A DNA stretch of 64,000 bases from Amycolatopsis mongoliensis (GTDB lineage Bacteria; Actinomycetota; Actinomycetes; Mycobacteriales; Pseudonocardiaceae), in contig NZ_CP127295.1 in assembly GCF_030285665.1 (NCBI RefSeq), forward strand, positions 1,674,001 through 1,738,000, read 5' to 3'. Both the position numbers and the translations under genes were made by a program. Below, one piece after another: positions 41,223 to 50,099 of this stretch (the first letter of the stretch is position 1; every line of letters starts with the position of its first letter). The notes below the pieces were generated by a model that searched no databases, was not told the origin of the DNA, and saw only the letters and a program-made list of their open reading frames with translations.

Positions 41223-42418
41223 CGGCCACCTGGCCCGTTGTTCGGCGGCGGGGGCATGCGCCGGGCGCCGGGTCTCGGCGGCTGGCCGCCGGGGATCCGC
41301 GCGACCTGGTCGGCGGGCAGCTGGCCGTGGTGCTGGTTCGGGACGCCGTCACCCTGCCGGGCGCCCGCCGGGACCTGCTGCTGTTGCTGCTGCTGAGCCT
41401 GGGCGACCTGCCGCGGGCTGACGCCGTAGTGGCGCTGCTCCTCCGGGCTCAGCGAGGCGATGATGCCCTGCTGGGCGGCCTCGGGCAGCCGGTGCATGAT
41501 CTCCATGACGCGGTCCTTGCGGCGCACCGCGCCCATCCGCTGCGGCACGCCCGGCGTCGTCTGCATCTGCGGCGGCACCCCGGAGATGTCCTCGACCCCG
41601 CCCGCGTGGTGCCCGGCGTCGAACATCGCCTGCTCGGCGGCCATCTGGGCGCTGTCCTTCTCCTCGGACATGCCGATCGGGCCCTGCATCTTGCCGTTGA
41701 GGAACTGCTTGACGACCGGCTCTTCGCTGGTCAGCAGCACCTCGCGCGGGCCGAACATGACCAGTTCCTTGCGGAAGAGCATGCCCAGGTTGTCCGGCAC
41801 CGTGCGGGCCAGGTTGATGTTGTGCGTGACGATCAGGAACGTCGCGTCGATCTGCGCGTTCACGTCGAGGAACAGCTGCGAGATGTAGGTGGTGCGGACC
41901 GGGTCGAGACCCGAGTCCGGCTCGTCGACCAGGATGATCTCCGGGTCCAGCACCAGGGCGCGGGCGAGGCCGGCGCGCTTGCGCATACCGCCGGAGATCT
42001 CGCCGGGCAGCTTCTTGTCGGCACCGTTCAGGCCGGTCATGTCGAGCTTCTCGAGGACGATCCGGCGGATTTCCGTCTCGGACTTCTTCGTGTGCTCGCG
42101 CAGCGGGAAGGCGACGTTGTCGTAGAGGTTCATCGAGCCGAACAGCGCGCCGTCCTGGAAGAGGACGCCGAAGAGCTTCCGGATCTCGTACAGCTTGTGC
42201 TCGGAGCAGGTGACGATGTCCACCCCGTTGATCACACAGCGGCCGCGGTCGGGCTTGAGCAGCCCGATCATCGACTTGAGGAAGACCGACTTGCCGGTTC
42301 CCGACGGGCCGAGCATCGCCGACACTTCGCCCGGGGGCAGTGTCAACGTGACGTCCCGCCAGATGGCCTGCTTACCGAAGGACTTGGTCAGACCTTCGAT
42401 GACCACCTCGGCACCCAT
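41219..42418 (-). CDS. mkl: Mkl/MlaF-type ABC ATPase of the Mce transporter, with a Gln-rich tail
   Basis: A 399-aa protein. The ATPase part (residues 1-250) has Walker A GPSGTGKS (37-44), the signature SGGMRKR, Walker B ILVDEPDSGLDP and a switch His (VTHNINLAR). Residues 250-399 are an unusual extension with acidic and Met-rich segments, a run of seven Gln (AQAQQQQQQQVP) and a Pro/Arg end. It powers lipid import by the YrbE/Mce complex. GGAGG precedes the ATG. First gene of the mce operon. Confidence 0.92.
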   Translation of the reverse strand: MGAEVVIEGLTKSFGKQAIWRDVTLTLPPGEVSAMLGPSGTGKSVFLKSMIGLLKPDRGRCVINGVDIVTCSEHKLYEIRKLFGVLFQDGALFGSMNLYDNVAFPLREHTKKSETEIRRIVLEKLDMTGLNGADKKLPGEISGGMRKRAGLARALVLDPEIILVDEPDSGLDPVRTTYISQLFLDVNAQIDATFLIVTHNINLARTVPDNLGMLFRKELVMFGPREVLLTSEEPVVKQFLNGKMQGPIGMSEEKDSAQMAAEQAMFDAGHHAGGVEDISGVPPQMQTTPGVPQRMGAVRRKDRVMEIMHRLPEAAQQGIIASLSPEEQRHYGVSPRQVAQAQQQQQQQVPAGARQGDGVPNQHHGQLPADQVARIPGGQPPRPGARRMPPPPNNGPGGR

Positions 42419-42706
42419 CGCACCTCCAGGAGCTGTTCCGCGTCATTGCGCCCGCTGCCACACCCATGCCACCCCATGCCGGCGGCGGGTGCGGGCCGTG
42501 GCGCCCAAGAACCCGCGTCAACCAGGTGCAACGAGCTGAGTGCGAACAGGTTACTCACCAGTTTTCTTTTCTGGCCAGCCCTGGTTCCATCGTCACCCCG
42601 CCGTGATCGGCAACTGCAGGCACCGTAGTCCATTCGGGGCAACGACGCAGATCTCCGGAGCCCCGAACCCTCGATTTAGGGACCCGGGGCTATTCGGACA
42701 CCACTC

Positions 42707-42844
42707 CTAGGGGATCAACGTGAACGCGGCGACCACCAGCAGGAATACCACGGGTGCGACCACGGCCGCCGGGGAAAGGGTGAGCAGGGGCCTGCGGTCG
42801 GTCAGCTGCTGCGCGAGGAGCTCGATGTGCTCGGGGTCGGTCAT
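42707..42844 (-). CDS. Small single-helix membrane protein, 45 aa
   Basis: An ATG at 42844 with GAGGA upstream opens a 45-codon frame ending in TAG at 42707: a hydrophilic start (MTDPEHIELLAQQLTDRRPL) and a transmembrane end (AAVVAPVVFLLVVAAFTLIP). It lies between the rplL terminator and the mkl gene, with its own short leader. The topology suggests a small membrane-associated regulator, but nothing specific is recognised. The ribosome site, hydrophobic pattern and codon bias support it as real. Confidence 0.6.
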   Translation of the reverse strand: MTDPEHIELLAQQLTDRRPLLTLSPAAVVAPVVFLLVVAAFTLIP

Positions 42845-42906
42845 GGTCCTCAAGTCGGTTCGAGGGCCGTCCGCGCAACAACCGGGCGCAGTGTCCCGGC
42901 AAACGG

Positions 42907-42942
42907 GAAGGGGCGGGCATCCGCGTGGATGCCCGCCCCTTC
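42907..42942 (-). terminator. Intrinsic terminator after rplJ-rplL
   Basis: A perfect 16-bp stem (arms 42907-42922 and 42927-42942) with a 4-nt loop starts 34 bp past the rplL stop; the following minus-strand bases include a short T-run (GTTT). Confidence 0.85.
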
Positions 42943-42976
42943 TCGAGGTGGTGCGCAGGCGCTTACGCGCCCGGAA

Positions 42977-43363
42977 TCACTTGATGGAGATCTTGGCGCC
43001 CGCGGCCTCGAGCTTCTCCTTGGCGGCCTCGGCGGCCTCCTTGTCGACCTTCTCCAGGAGGGCCTTGGGAGCGGCCTCGACCAGCTCCTTGGCCTCCTTC
43101 AGGCCCAGACCGGAGACGACCTCGCGGACGACCTTGATGACCTGGATCTTCTTGTCGCCGGCGCCCTCGAGGACGACGTCGAACTCGTCCTGCTCCTCGG
43201 CGGCCGGGGCAGCGGCGCCGACCGGGCCGGCGGCGGCGACGGCGACCGGCGCGGCGGCGGTCACGTCGAAGACCTCTTCGAACTCCTTCACGAACTCGGA
43301 CAGCTCGAGGAGGGTCAGCTCCTTGAAGGCGTCGATCAGCTCGGCGGTGCTCAGCTTCGCCAT
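42977..43363 (-). CDS. rplL: 50S ribosomal protein L7/L12
   Basis: A 128-aa acidic stalk protein: N-terminal dimerisation helices ([20 protein letters not shown]), an Ala/Pro/Val/Gly-rich hinge (residues about 36-55) and the C-terminal factor-binding domain ([40 protein letters not shown]). It recruits translational GTPases. It follows rplJ after 49 bp, as in most bacteria. Confidence 0.98.
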   Translation of the reverse strand: MAKLSTAELIDAFKELTLLELSEFVKEFEEVFDVTAAAPVAVAAAGPVGAAAPAAEEQDEFDVVLEGAGDKKIQVIKVVREVVSGLGLKEAKELVEAAPKALLEKVDKEAAEAAKEKLEAAGAKISIK

Positions 43364-43412
43364 GATGGCTTCCTCTCAGAAATACGAACTAGACGTTCGG
43401 GGTGGGGGTGGT

Positions 43413-43967
43413 TCAGCTCTCGGCGGGTGCTTCGGCTGCTTCGGTACCGGTGGCGTTGCGCTGCTTCTCCTCCAGCGCGGCAGCCAGGCGGGCGACCTGG
43501 GACGCCGGCGCCTGGAACAGCGCGGCGGCCTGGGACAGCTTCGCCTTGAACGCGCCCGCCGCCTTGGCGAGCAGGACCTCACGGCTGTCGAGATCGGCGA
43601 TCCGGTTGATCTCGTCCACGGACAGCGCTTTGCCGTCCATGTAGCCGCCCTTGATCACAAGCGCGTTGTTGTCCTTCGCGAAGTCGCGAAGCGCCTTGGC
43701 GGCGTCGACAGCCTCACCCTCGACGAAGGCGATGGCGGTCGCGCCGACGAACAGGTCCTCGAGCCCCGTGACGCCCGCGTCTTCCGCGGCACGCTTGACG
43801 AGGGTGTTCTTCGCGACCCGGTACTTGGCACTGGTGCCGAGAGCGCGGCGCAGCTGGGACAGCTGGGACACGGAGAGGCCGGTGTACTGGGTAACGACGG
43901 TGGCCGAGCTGGTGCGGAAGCTCTCCGCGATCTCGGCGACGGCCGCCACCTTGTCGGGCTTCGCCAT
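43413..43967 (-). CDS. rplJ: 50S ribosomal protein L10
   Basis: A 184-aa protein with the L10 domain ([57 protein letters not shown]) and the C-terminal helix that binds L7/L12 dimers (around residues 135-172), ending [11 protein letters not shown]. It anchors the ribosomal stalk and in many bacteria the L10-L12 complex represses its own mRNA through the leader, which is long here. Confidence 0.97.
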   Translation of the reverse strand: MAKPDKVAAVAEIAESFRTSSATVVTQYTGLSVSQLSQLRRALGTSAKYRVAKNTLVKRAAEDAGVTGLEDLFVGATAIAFVEGEAVDAAKALRDFAKDNNALVIKGGYMDGKALSVDEINRIADLDSREVLLAKAAGAFKAKLSQAAALFQAPASQVARLAAALEEKQRNATGTEAAEAPAES

Positions 43968-44182
43968 GGTCGCCTCCTCTCTTGGCTAGTGTTTCCACTG
44001 GCCCGAAGGAGCCCCCGAAACGACGAAACGCCCTCGCGCAAGCAGGCGCGGGGCGTTGGAGGGGCACACGGGTGTGCCCGGCCTCGTTCCTCCTGCGCGG
44101 GCCGCCCGGCGAGTGCGGGACCTTCGTTCCCCGTGGGGACGGGGAAAACCAGCGGTCTTCGGTAGAACCATCGACAACTATA
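43968..44182 (-). promoter_or_regulatory. rplJ leader with hairpins and candidate -10
   Basis: About 200 nt precede rplJ. A TATAGT hexamer at 44182-44177 (minus) is a good -10 without a clear -35, which would place the start near 44170. Two stems lie inside: 44027-44057 (AACGCCC paired with GGGCGTT, extended by CGCGC with GCGCG) and 44062-44079 (GGGCACA with TGTGCCC). Size and place fit the L10 autoregulatory leader known in bacteria; the kink-turn motif was not verified. Confidence 0.5.
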
Positions 44183-44279
44183 CGTCATGGGTCCGGGGCG
44201 CCTCACCGGCCCCCCGCGCTGACCTGCGTTTAGGGCGGCTGGCGGTTCCCCGCGACGGCCGGGAGGGCATCATGGTCAC

Positions 44280-45269
44280 GTGGCGGAGCAGCGCGATGAC
44301 GGAAAGCCGGGTTCGGACATCGAACCGGCGGGCTCGAACGCACCCACGCCTTCCGGCGGCGGTGCGCAGCCACCGCTCCCCCAGCCCCGCGGCGCCCTCA
44401 CTCCTGGCCACGGCTCTTCGGCGCTCCCCCAGCCGTCCGGTGGCGCGCAGCCGCCGGTGGATCCCGCGGAGCTCGAGCAGTTCCGCCAGTTCCAGCAGTT
44501 CCAGGACTACCTGCGGTTCACGCAGTCCCAACAGGGCAACCAGCCGGCGCCCGCGCCGGACGCCGGCGTGGTCCAAGCTCCGCCGTCCCAGCCGGCCACG
44601 CAGTCCGCCGGCCAGCCACCGATGATCCCGCCGGGCTACCAGCTGGTCCCCACCGAGCGCCGTCGAGCGCCGAAGTGGGTCAGCTGGCTGGGCAAGAAGG
44701 TGATTGCCTGGGTGCTGGCGATCGTGATCCTCGGTCTGGCAGGCACCTGGCTGTACAACCACTTCTTCCCCAACGACGCCGGCAAGACCTCGGCCCAGCT
44801 CGCCCAGGAGGGCGGCGGGAAGTACCACACGAACCACCTGTTCTCGACGAACCCGTACGAGGCGGTGCGGTTCGTGTACCACAACATCGCCCAGGGCCGG
44901 GTCGCCGATGCCTGCGGCCGCTTCCAGAACGAGGGGCAGCGCGACATCCAGACCCAGTTCGCGCAGGACATCGCGCAGACGTTCCGCCAGAACACCGCCC
45001 AGACGGACTGCAAGAAGGCTGTCGAGTTCCTCGCCACCCAGGTGACGAACAAGAACGACTACGCGGAGTCCCTGCCGTCGAGTGTCTCGGAACCGCTGCC
45101 CGGTGACACCGTCACGATCGATTCCTGCACCTTCGCCATCAGCGGCGGCCCGGCACTGGGCGTCTTCACGGTCTCGAAGGTGGAGAAGGGCCAGTGGCTC
45201 ATCACCGGCCACGCGATCGGCCCGGCGAAGTGCAGCGGAGTGCCCACCACACCGGCACCGACCAGCTGA
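44280..45269 (+). CDS. Membrane protein with a Pro/Gln-rich N-terminus, unknown
   Basis: A GTG at 44280 gives 329 aa. Residues 1-135 are disordered and Pro/Gly/Gln-rich, including EQFRQFQQFQDYLRFTQSQQ. One transmembrane helix follows (KVIAWVLAIVILGLAGTWLY, about 142-161), then an extracytoplasmic domain of about 160 residues with three or more Cys (VADACGRFQ, TDCKKA, IDSCTF) and an end of CSGVPTTPAPTS. Layout resembles the Mce-associated proteins of this window, without obvious sequence identity. It is convergent with the hydrolase (1 bp apart). Confidence 0.75.
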   Translation: MAEQRDDGKPGSDIEPAGSNAPTPSGGGAQPPLPQPRGALTPGHGSSALPQPSGGAQPPVDPAELEQFRQFQQFQDYLRFTQSQQGNQPAPAPDAGVVQAPPSQPATQSAGQPPMIPPGYQLVPTERRRAPKWVSWLGKKVIAWVLAIVILGLAGTWLYNHFFPNDAGKTSAQLAQEGGGKYHTNHLFSTNPYEAVRFVYHNIAQGRVADACGRFQNEGQRDIQTQFAQDIAQTFRQNTAQTDCKKAVEFLATQVTNKNDYAESLPSSVSEPLPGDTVTIDSCTFAISGGPALGVFTVSKVEKGQWLITGHAIGPAKCSGVPTTPAPTS

Positions 45270-45270
45270 C

Positions 45271-46044
45271 TCAGCGGGGGTGCGGCGCGGTCAAGAACGC
45301 CACCAGCGCTTCCGAGAACGCCGGGGACATCACCGCCGTCATGTGGTCGCCCGGGATGCGGACCATCCTGGCTCCCGCGATCGCTGCCGCGAGGCGCTCC
45401 GGCTCTGCTGCCAGCAGGTCCTGGTCGCCCGCCAGCACCAGGGTCGGGACGCCGATCGCCGAGAGGTTCAGGCTTCCCTCCTGGGACGCCAGCGCCACCG
45501 CCGCCAATGCCCGGCGGTCCCCGCCGACCGCGTCGGCCAGCAGGCGGAACGGCACTCCGGACGGCGGCACCGTCGACGGGTCCTCCGCCAGCAGTGCCGA
45601 GGCGATCTCCGCCGGCTTCACCACCCGCAGGTCGACGCCGCCGAAGTCGACGATGCCCGAACCCACCCCGCCCGTGGCCAGGCAACGGATGCGCTTGTCC
45701 GCCGCCGTGGCCGCCAGGGCGATGATCGCGCCCATCGAGTAGCCGACCAGGGACACCTCGTCCAGGCCCAGCTCGTCGAGCAGCGCCGAAACGTCGCGCG
45801 CCATGCTGTCGCCCGTGTAGCGGGACTCATCGTGGGGCTTCTCCGAACGGCCGTGGCCACGGGCGTCCAGGGAGATCACCGTGAGGCCGGCCTCGCGCAG
45901 CGCCGCGACCACGCCGGTGGAGATCCAGTTCGCGTTCGTGTCGGCCGCGAAGCCGTGTTGGAGCAGCACCGGGCGGTGGGCGGCGGCGCCCTCCCACACG
46001 GTGTAGTTCAACCGGAGCCCGTCGAACGACGCGAAAGTCGGCAT
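45271..46044 (-). CDS. Alpha/beta-hydrolase fold protein
   Basis: Starting from the ATG preceded by GGAGG the product is 257 aa. The oxyanion region is LLQHGFAADTNANW, the nucleophile elbow GYSMGA (Ser103) and the C-terminal His lies in PGDHMTAV; DARGHGRSEKP is the usual strand-4 turn. The catalytic acid is probably the Asp in LAGDQDLL. Substrate unknown (esterase, lactonase or haloperoxidase-like). A start three codons upstream lacks a ribosome site. It lies behind the rplA terminator. Confidence 0.87.
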   Translation of the reverse strand: MPTFASFDGLRLNYTVWEGAAAHRPVLLQHGFAADTNANWISTGVVAALREAGLTVISLDARGHGRSEKPHDESRYTGDSMARDVSALLDELGLDEVSLVGYSMGAIIALAATAADKRIRCLATGGVGSGIVDFGGVDLRVVKPAEIASALLAEDPSTVPPSGVPFRLLADAVGGDRRALAAVALASQEGSLNLSAIGVPTLVLAGDQDLLAAEPERLAAAIAGARMVRIPGDHMTAVMSPAFSEALVAFLTAPHPR

Positions 46045-46063
46045 GACCTCCATGAGACACGAA

Positions 46064-46100
46064 GAAAGGGCGCCCCCGCAGCAAGCGGGGACGCCCTTTC
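46064..46100 (-). terminator. Intrinsic terminator after rplK-rplA
   Basis: An imperfect 16-bp stem (46064-46079 with 46085-46100, one mismatch, loop of 5 nt) lies 14 bp downstream of the rplA stop and is followed on the minus strand by T-rich TTCTTCG. Confidence 0.85.
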
Positions 46101-46114
46101 TGGTGATGTCCGAC

Positions 46115-46834
46115 TCAGACGTTCGCGTCCTCGGAGAGGAGGTTGCGGGTCCGCAGCGGGTCGACCGGGATGCCCGGGCCCATCGTCGTGGTGAAGGTGA
46201 CCTTCTTCAGGTAGCGGCCCTTCGCCGACGAGGGCTTGGCGCGGAGGATCTCGTCCAGCGCGGCGGCGTAGTTCTCGACCAGCTTCTCCGTGTCGAAGGA
46301 AGCCTTGCCGATCACCAGGTGCAGGTTGGCCTGCTTGTCGACGCGGAAGTTGATCTTACCGCCCTTGATGTCCTTCACGGCCTTCTCGACCGCGGGGGTC
46401 ACCGTGCCGGTCTTCGGGTTCGGCATCAGGCCACGCGGGCCGAGGATGCGGGCGATGCGGCCCACCTTGGCCATCTGGTCCGGCGTCGCGATCGCGGCGT
46501 CGAAGTCGAGCCAGCCACCCTGGATGCGCTCGATCAGCTCGTCGGTGCCGACCGCGTCCGCGCCGGCGGCCTCGGCCTCGGCGGCCTTGTCGCCGACGGC
46601 GAAGACGATGACGCGGGCGGTCTTACCGGTGCCGTGCGGCAGGTTCACGGTGCCGCGGACCATCTGGTCGGCCTTGCGGGGGTCCACACCGAGACGCATC
46701 GCGACCTCGACGGTCGCGTCCATCTTGGTCTTGGAGGTCTCCTTCGCCAGCTTCGCCGCGTCGAGGGGCGCGTACAGCCGCGCCTTGTCGATCAGCTCCG
46801 CAGCCTGGCGGTAAGCCTTGCTGTGCTTGGTCAT
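46115..46834 (-). CDS. rplA: 50S ribosomal protein L1
   Basis: A 239-aa protein with the L1 signature ([20 protein letters not shown], then [20 protein letters not shown]) and the C-terminal [21 protein letters not shown]1 forms the mobile stalk at the E site and can repress its operon in some bacteria. It follows rplK after 80 bp and ends just before a terminator. Confidence 0.98.
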   Translation of the reverse strand: MTKHSKAYRQAAELIDKARLYAPLDAAKLAKETSKTKMDATVEVAMRLGVDPRKADQMVRGTVNLPHGTGKTARVIVFAVGDKAAEAEAAGADAVGTDELIERIQGGWLDFDAAIATPDQMAKVGRIARILGPRGLMPNPKTGTVTPAVEKAVKDIKGGKINFRVDKQANLHLVIGKASFDTEKLVENYAAALDEILRAKPSSAKGRYLKKVTFTTTMGPGIPVDPLRTRNLLSEDANV

Positions 46835-46914
46835 GCTTCTGTCCTTAGTAATCGTGGATCAGTGTGGTGACGAGCCGCACCCGGCTCTCCCACGTACTTC
46901 TGGTGCTGCAGACG

Positions 46915-47352
46915 TCAGGCGTCGACGACCGTGATGCCCATCGACCGAGCAGTGCCGGCGATGATCTTCGCCGCCTGGTCGATGTCGTGCGCGTTGAGGT
47001 CGGTCTCCTTGGTCTTGGCGATCTCGCGGACCTGGTCCCAGGTGACCTTGGCGACCTTGGTCTTGTGCGGCTCGCCGGAGCCCTTCTCGACACCAGCGGC
47101 CTTGAGCAGCAGGCGCGCGGCCGGCGGCGTCTTCAGCTTGAAGTCGAACGACCGGTCCTCGTACACGGAGATCTCGACCGGGACGACGTCCCCACGCTGC
47201 GACTCGGTCGCGGCGTTGTAGGCCTTGCAGAACTCCATGATGTTGACGCCGTGCTGACCCAGAGCCGGGCCGACCGGGGGCGCGGGGTTGGCCGCACCCG
47301 CCTTGATCTGCAGCTTGATGATCGCCGCAAGCTTCTTCTTCTTGGGTGGCAT
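46915..47352 (-). CDS. rplK: 50S ribosomal protein L11
   Basis: A 145-aa protein starting [20 protein letters not shown], with the proline-rich [20 protein letters not shown] segment that forms the thiopeptide-binding cleft with 23S rRNA, and the C-terminal RNA-binding domain ([30 protein letters not shown] end). No resistance-type change is obvious in the proline stretch. It lies 73 bp after nusG. Confidence 0.98.
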   Translation of the reverse strand: MPPKKKKLAAIIKLQIKAGAANPAPPVGPALGQHGVNIMEFCKAYNAATESQRGDVVPVEISVYEDRSFDFKLKTPPAARLLLKAAGVEKGSGEPHKTKVAKVTWDQVREIAKTKETDLNAHDIDQAAKIIAGTARSMGITVVDA

Positions 47353-47425
47353 TTCTTTTCCTGTCCTGTACTACGTTCCCCGCGTACCTGCCGTGGACGT
47401 GGGGACTGCGGCCGCGCGGCGGCCG

Positions 47426-48253
47426 TCAGATCTTGGAGACCTGGTTGAACGACAGCTCGACCGGGGTCTCCCGGCCGAAGATCGACACCAGGACCTTCAG
47501 CTTCTGCCCGTCGACGTTGACCTCGGAGATCGTCGCCGGCAGCGTGGCGAACGGGCCGTCCATGACCGTGACCGACTCGCCGATCTCGAAGTCGACCTCG
47601 ACGGCCGGGCCGCCGAGCGGGGCCGCGGTCGCGGTGGACTCGCCCTTGCCGGCCTTCGCCGGGGCTTCGCTTTCGACCTTCGGGGCGAGGAACTTCAGGA
47701 CCTCGTCCACGGTCAGCGGCGACGGCCGCGAGGTGGCGCCGACGAACCCGGTGACACCCGGCGTGTTGCGCACCGCGCTCCACGAGGCGTCGTTCAGGTC
47801 CATCCGGACCAGGATGTAGCCGGGCAGCACCTTGCGCTGCACCTGCTTGCGCTGGCCGTTCTTGATCTCGGTGACCTCTTCGGTCGGGACCTCGATCTGG
47901 AAGATGTAGTCCTCGACGTCCAGGGTCTGGGTCCGGGTCTCGAGGTTGGTCTTCACCTTGTTCTCGTACCCGGCGTAGGAGTGCACGACGTACCACTCGC
48001 CGGGCGCGGCGAGCAGCTCGGCGCGCAGCCTGGCGACCGGGTCCTCGTCGTCCGCGGCGGGTTCGGCGGCCTCTTCTTCGGCCACCGCCACGTCGTCGCC
48101 GCCCTCGTCAACTGAAGCGGCTTCGTCGACCTCGTCGGACACCTCGACGGGCTCGAGGTGCGCGGACTCCTCGTCACCGAGTGCCGCGTGCACCTGCTCG
48201 TCGGAAAGCTCGGTCAGCTCGTGACCGGCTGATGTGCCGTTGTCGGAGGTCAC
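47426..48253 (-). CDS. nusG: Transcription termination/antitermination factor NusG
   Basis: A GTG at 48253 with GAGAGGACG upstream gives 275 aa. Residues 1-85 are an acidic tail ([14 protein letters not shown] and similar), longer than in E. coli but typical of actinobacteria. The NGN domain starts at [20 protein letters not shown] and binds the RNA polymerase clamp; the KOW domain is near [20 protein letters not shown] and [20 protein letters not shown]. It links transcription with ribosomes through S10. Confidence 0.97.
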   Translation of the reverse strand: MTSDNGTSAGHELTELSDEQVHAALGDEESAHLEPVEVSDEVDEAASVDEGGDDVAVAEEEAAEPAADDEDPVARLRAELLAAPGEWYVVHSYAGYENKVKTNLETRTQTLDVEDYIFQIEVPTEEVTEIKNGQRKQVQRKVLPGYILVRMDLNDASWSAVRNTPGVTGFVGATSRPSPLTVDEVLKFLAPKVESEAPAKAGKGESTATAAPLGGPAVEVDFEIGESVTVMDGPFATLPATISEVNVDGQKLKVLVSIFGRETPVELSFNQVSKI

Positions 48254-48326
48254 GTTCCGTCCTCTCAGTTGATCATTGCCGGGGTCAGGCCGGGACCTGA
48301 GCCCCATCGGCGCGCGCCGAGGCGCG

Positions 48327-48761
48327 TCAGCCGAAGATCTTGCCGATGCCCCACTTGAATGCCAGATCGAGCACGCTGACCAGGGCCACCATGAACACCA
48401 CGAAGGCCAGCACGACCGCGGTGTAGGTGACCATCTGCTTGCGGTTCGGCCAGATGACCTTGCGCAGCTCCGCCCACACCTCGCGGATGAAGCGGATCAG
48501 CCGCGCGAACACCGACGCCTTCTTCGGCTTCTGGTCCCGCTTCGGGGTCGGAGCGCCCTTCGCGTCGGGGGCGGACTTCTCCCCCGACTTCCCGGCCGGA
48601 CGGGTCTTGTCGTCCGCACGTGCCGCGGACTTGCCCGCCGGACGAGCGGTCGCACGGCGCTCACGCCGGGCAGCGGCTGTGACGGGACGGGACGGGCTCT
48701 CGGGCTTCCGCCCGGTGCCGTCCTGCTCCTGCTCGCCGCCGCTGGCGTCGCTGTCGCTCAC
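48327..48761 (-). CDS. secE: Preprotein translocase subunit SecE
   Basis: From the GTG at 48761 (AGAGGAG 5 nt upstream) the product is 144 aa. A Lys/Arg/Ala-rich cytoplasmic tail of about 85 residues precedes the SecE core: [40 protein letters not shown] (one transmembrane helix). SecE clamps SecY in the Sec channel. Order tRNA-Trp, secE, nusG, rplK, rplA is the conserved actinobacterial one. Confidence 0.95.
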   Translation of the reverse strand: MSDSDASGGEQEQDGTGRKPESPSRPVTAAARRERRATARPAGKSAARADDKTRPAGKSGEKSAPDAKGAPTPKRDQKPKKASVFARLIRFIREVWAELRKVIWPNRKQMVTYTAVVLAFVVFMVALVSVLDLAFKWGIGKIFG

Positions 48762-48793
48762 GACCACTCCTCTGCTCCACCAGTTCCGTTACG

Positions 48794-48866
<73 letters not shown>

Positions 48867-49072
48867 GTGGAGTCCCGATCGCTCGGAGCCCCGGAGGACG
48901 CATTCCATCATCCCCACCATCCAGGCGGGGATGACCGTAGTGCGTTCCAAGTCCCGAAGTCTACGGCAAGCCTCGCGGGAGCCCGCAACCGCGCCCCCCG
49001 ATCGACCGCCGTACCCCGGCCGGCCTGCGGAAAACTCCCCGCCGACCACCCGATCATGCCAGGATGTCCGCC

Positions 49073-50017
49073 ATGACGAGCAACCCGGGCCCCGCGACGT
49101 CCGTCCGTCGTGGACCGGTGAGCGGGACGCGGCTCGGGCTGGCGCTCCCCCAGTACGGCGCCCTCGCCGACCCCGCCGCCGTCGCGCGCTTCGCGACCGC
49201 CGCGGAGGACCTCGGCTTCGGCTCGCTGTGGGTCGGCGACCGGATCCTGACGCCCCTGGAGCCGTCTGACCTGTACCCGGGCGGCGGGACGCCGGAGCAC
49301 CCGTACCCCAATGAGTTCGAGACCTTCGCGGACCCGTTCACGACGCTGGCGACCGCGGCCGCGGTGACCCGCACGGTCCGCCTCGGGATGAGCGCCCTGA
49401 CCGGCCCGGTCTATTCCCCGGTGCTGCTCGCCAGGGCCCTGACCTCGCTCGACCTCGCCAGCGGCGGCCGGCTGGACGTCGGCCTCGGGCTCGGCTGGCT
49501 GCGCGAGGAGTACTTCGCCACGGGCGTCCCCTGGGCCGGCCGGGGCAAGCGGCTCGACGCGGTGCTCGACGCGCTCGAGGCGCTGTGGACCGGCGATCCG
49601 GTGGAGCATGAGGGCCCGCAGTGGCGGATCGCGCCGTCGACGGTCGGCCTGCGCCCGGCGCAGGACCCGCGGCCGCCGGTGCTGCTGGGCGGGTTCTCGC
49701 CGCCGGCGCTGGCCCGGGTGGGCCGCCGGGCCGACGGCTGGCTGGCCGGGTGGATGCCGAAGCAGTACCTGACCGGCCTCTGGTCGGTCGCGCTCGAGGC
49801 GGCCGAGAAAGCCGGGCGCGACCCGGGAACGCTGCGCCGCGTGCTGCGGATCAACCCGCGCGCGGGTACCGGGGTCGAGACGGTCGCGGACGTGCCGCCG
49901 TGCCTGGACGTGGCCCGTGAGCTGGGCATCACGGAGGTCCTGGTCGACCTGCACTACGTCGCGAAGGACGTCGACCACGCCCTGGAGCTCGCGGCCGAGT
50001 TCGTCCACCCGCGGTAG
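49073..50017 (+). CDS. LLM-class flavin-dependent oxidoreductase
   Basis: A 314-aa protein of the bacterial luciferase-like (LLM, F420- or FMN-dependent) family. TIM-barrel motifs: GLALPQYGALADPAAVARFA, FGSLWVGDRILTPLEP, RTVRLGMSALTGPVYSPVLL and the signature region GRLDVGLGLGWLREEYFATG (about residues 132-151). The second ATG at 49073 is chosen because AGGA lies 8 nt before it; the first (49064) overlaps that site. Substrate unknown. It lies in an insertion between the secE/tRNA-Trp block and the dehydratase genes. Confidence 0.88.
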   Translation: MTSNPGPATSVRRGPVSGTRLGLALPQYGALADPAAVARFATAAEDLGFGSLWVGDRILTPLEPSDLYPGGGTPEHPYPNEFETFADPFTTLATAAAVTRTVRLGMSALTGPVYSPVLLARALTSLDLASGGRLDVGLGLGWLREEYFATGVPWAGRGKRLDAVLDALEALWTGDPVEHEGPQWRIAPSTVGLRPAQDPRPPVLLGGFSPPALARVGRRADGWLAGWMPKQYLTGLWSVALEAAEKAGRDPGTLRRVLRINPRAGTGVETVADVPPCLDVARELGITEVLVDLHYVAKDVDHALELAAEFVHPR

Positions 50018-50099
50018 CGGTCAAGCCCGCTTTGGGGTTTTCCCCAGTCACCCGGATCGCCGCAGTGACCGAAGGCCTACGTTCGGTAGAAACGAAGGT

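Noticed and set aside
41370-41400. Short CTG/GCTGTTG repeat thought to be a satellite or CRISPR-like element
   Set aside because: It is the coding part of the Gln run of the ATPase tail; there are no spacers or repeats with fixed period.
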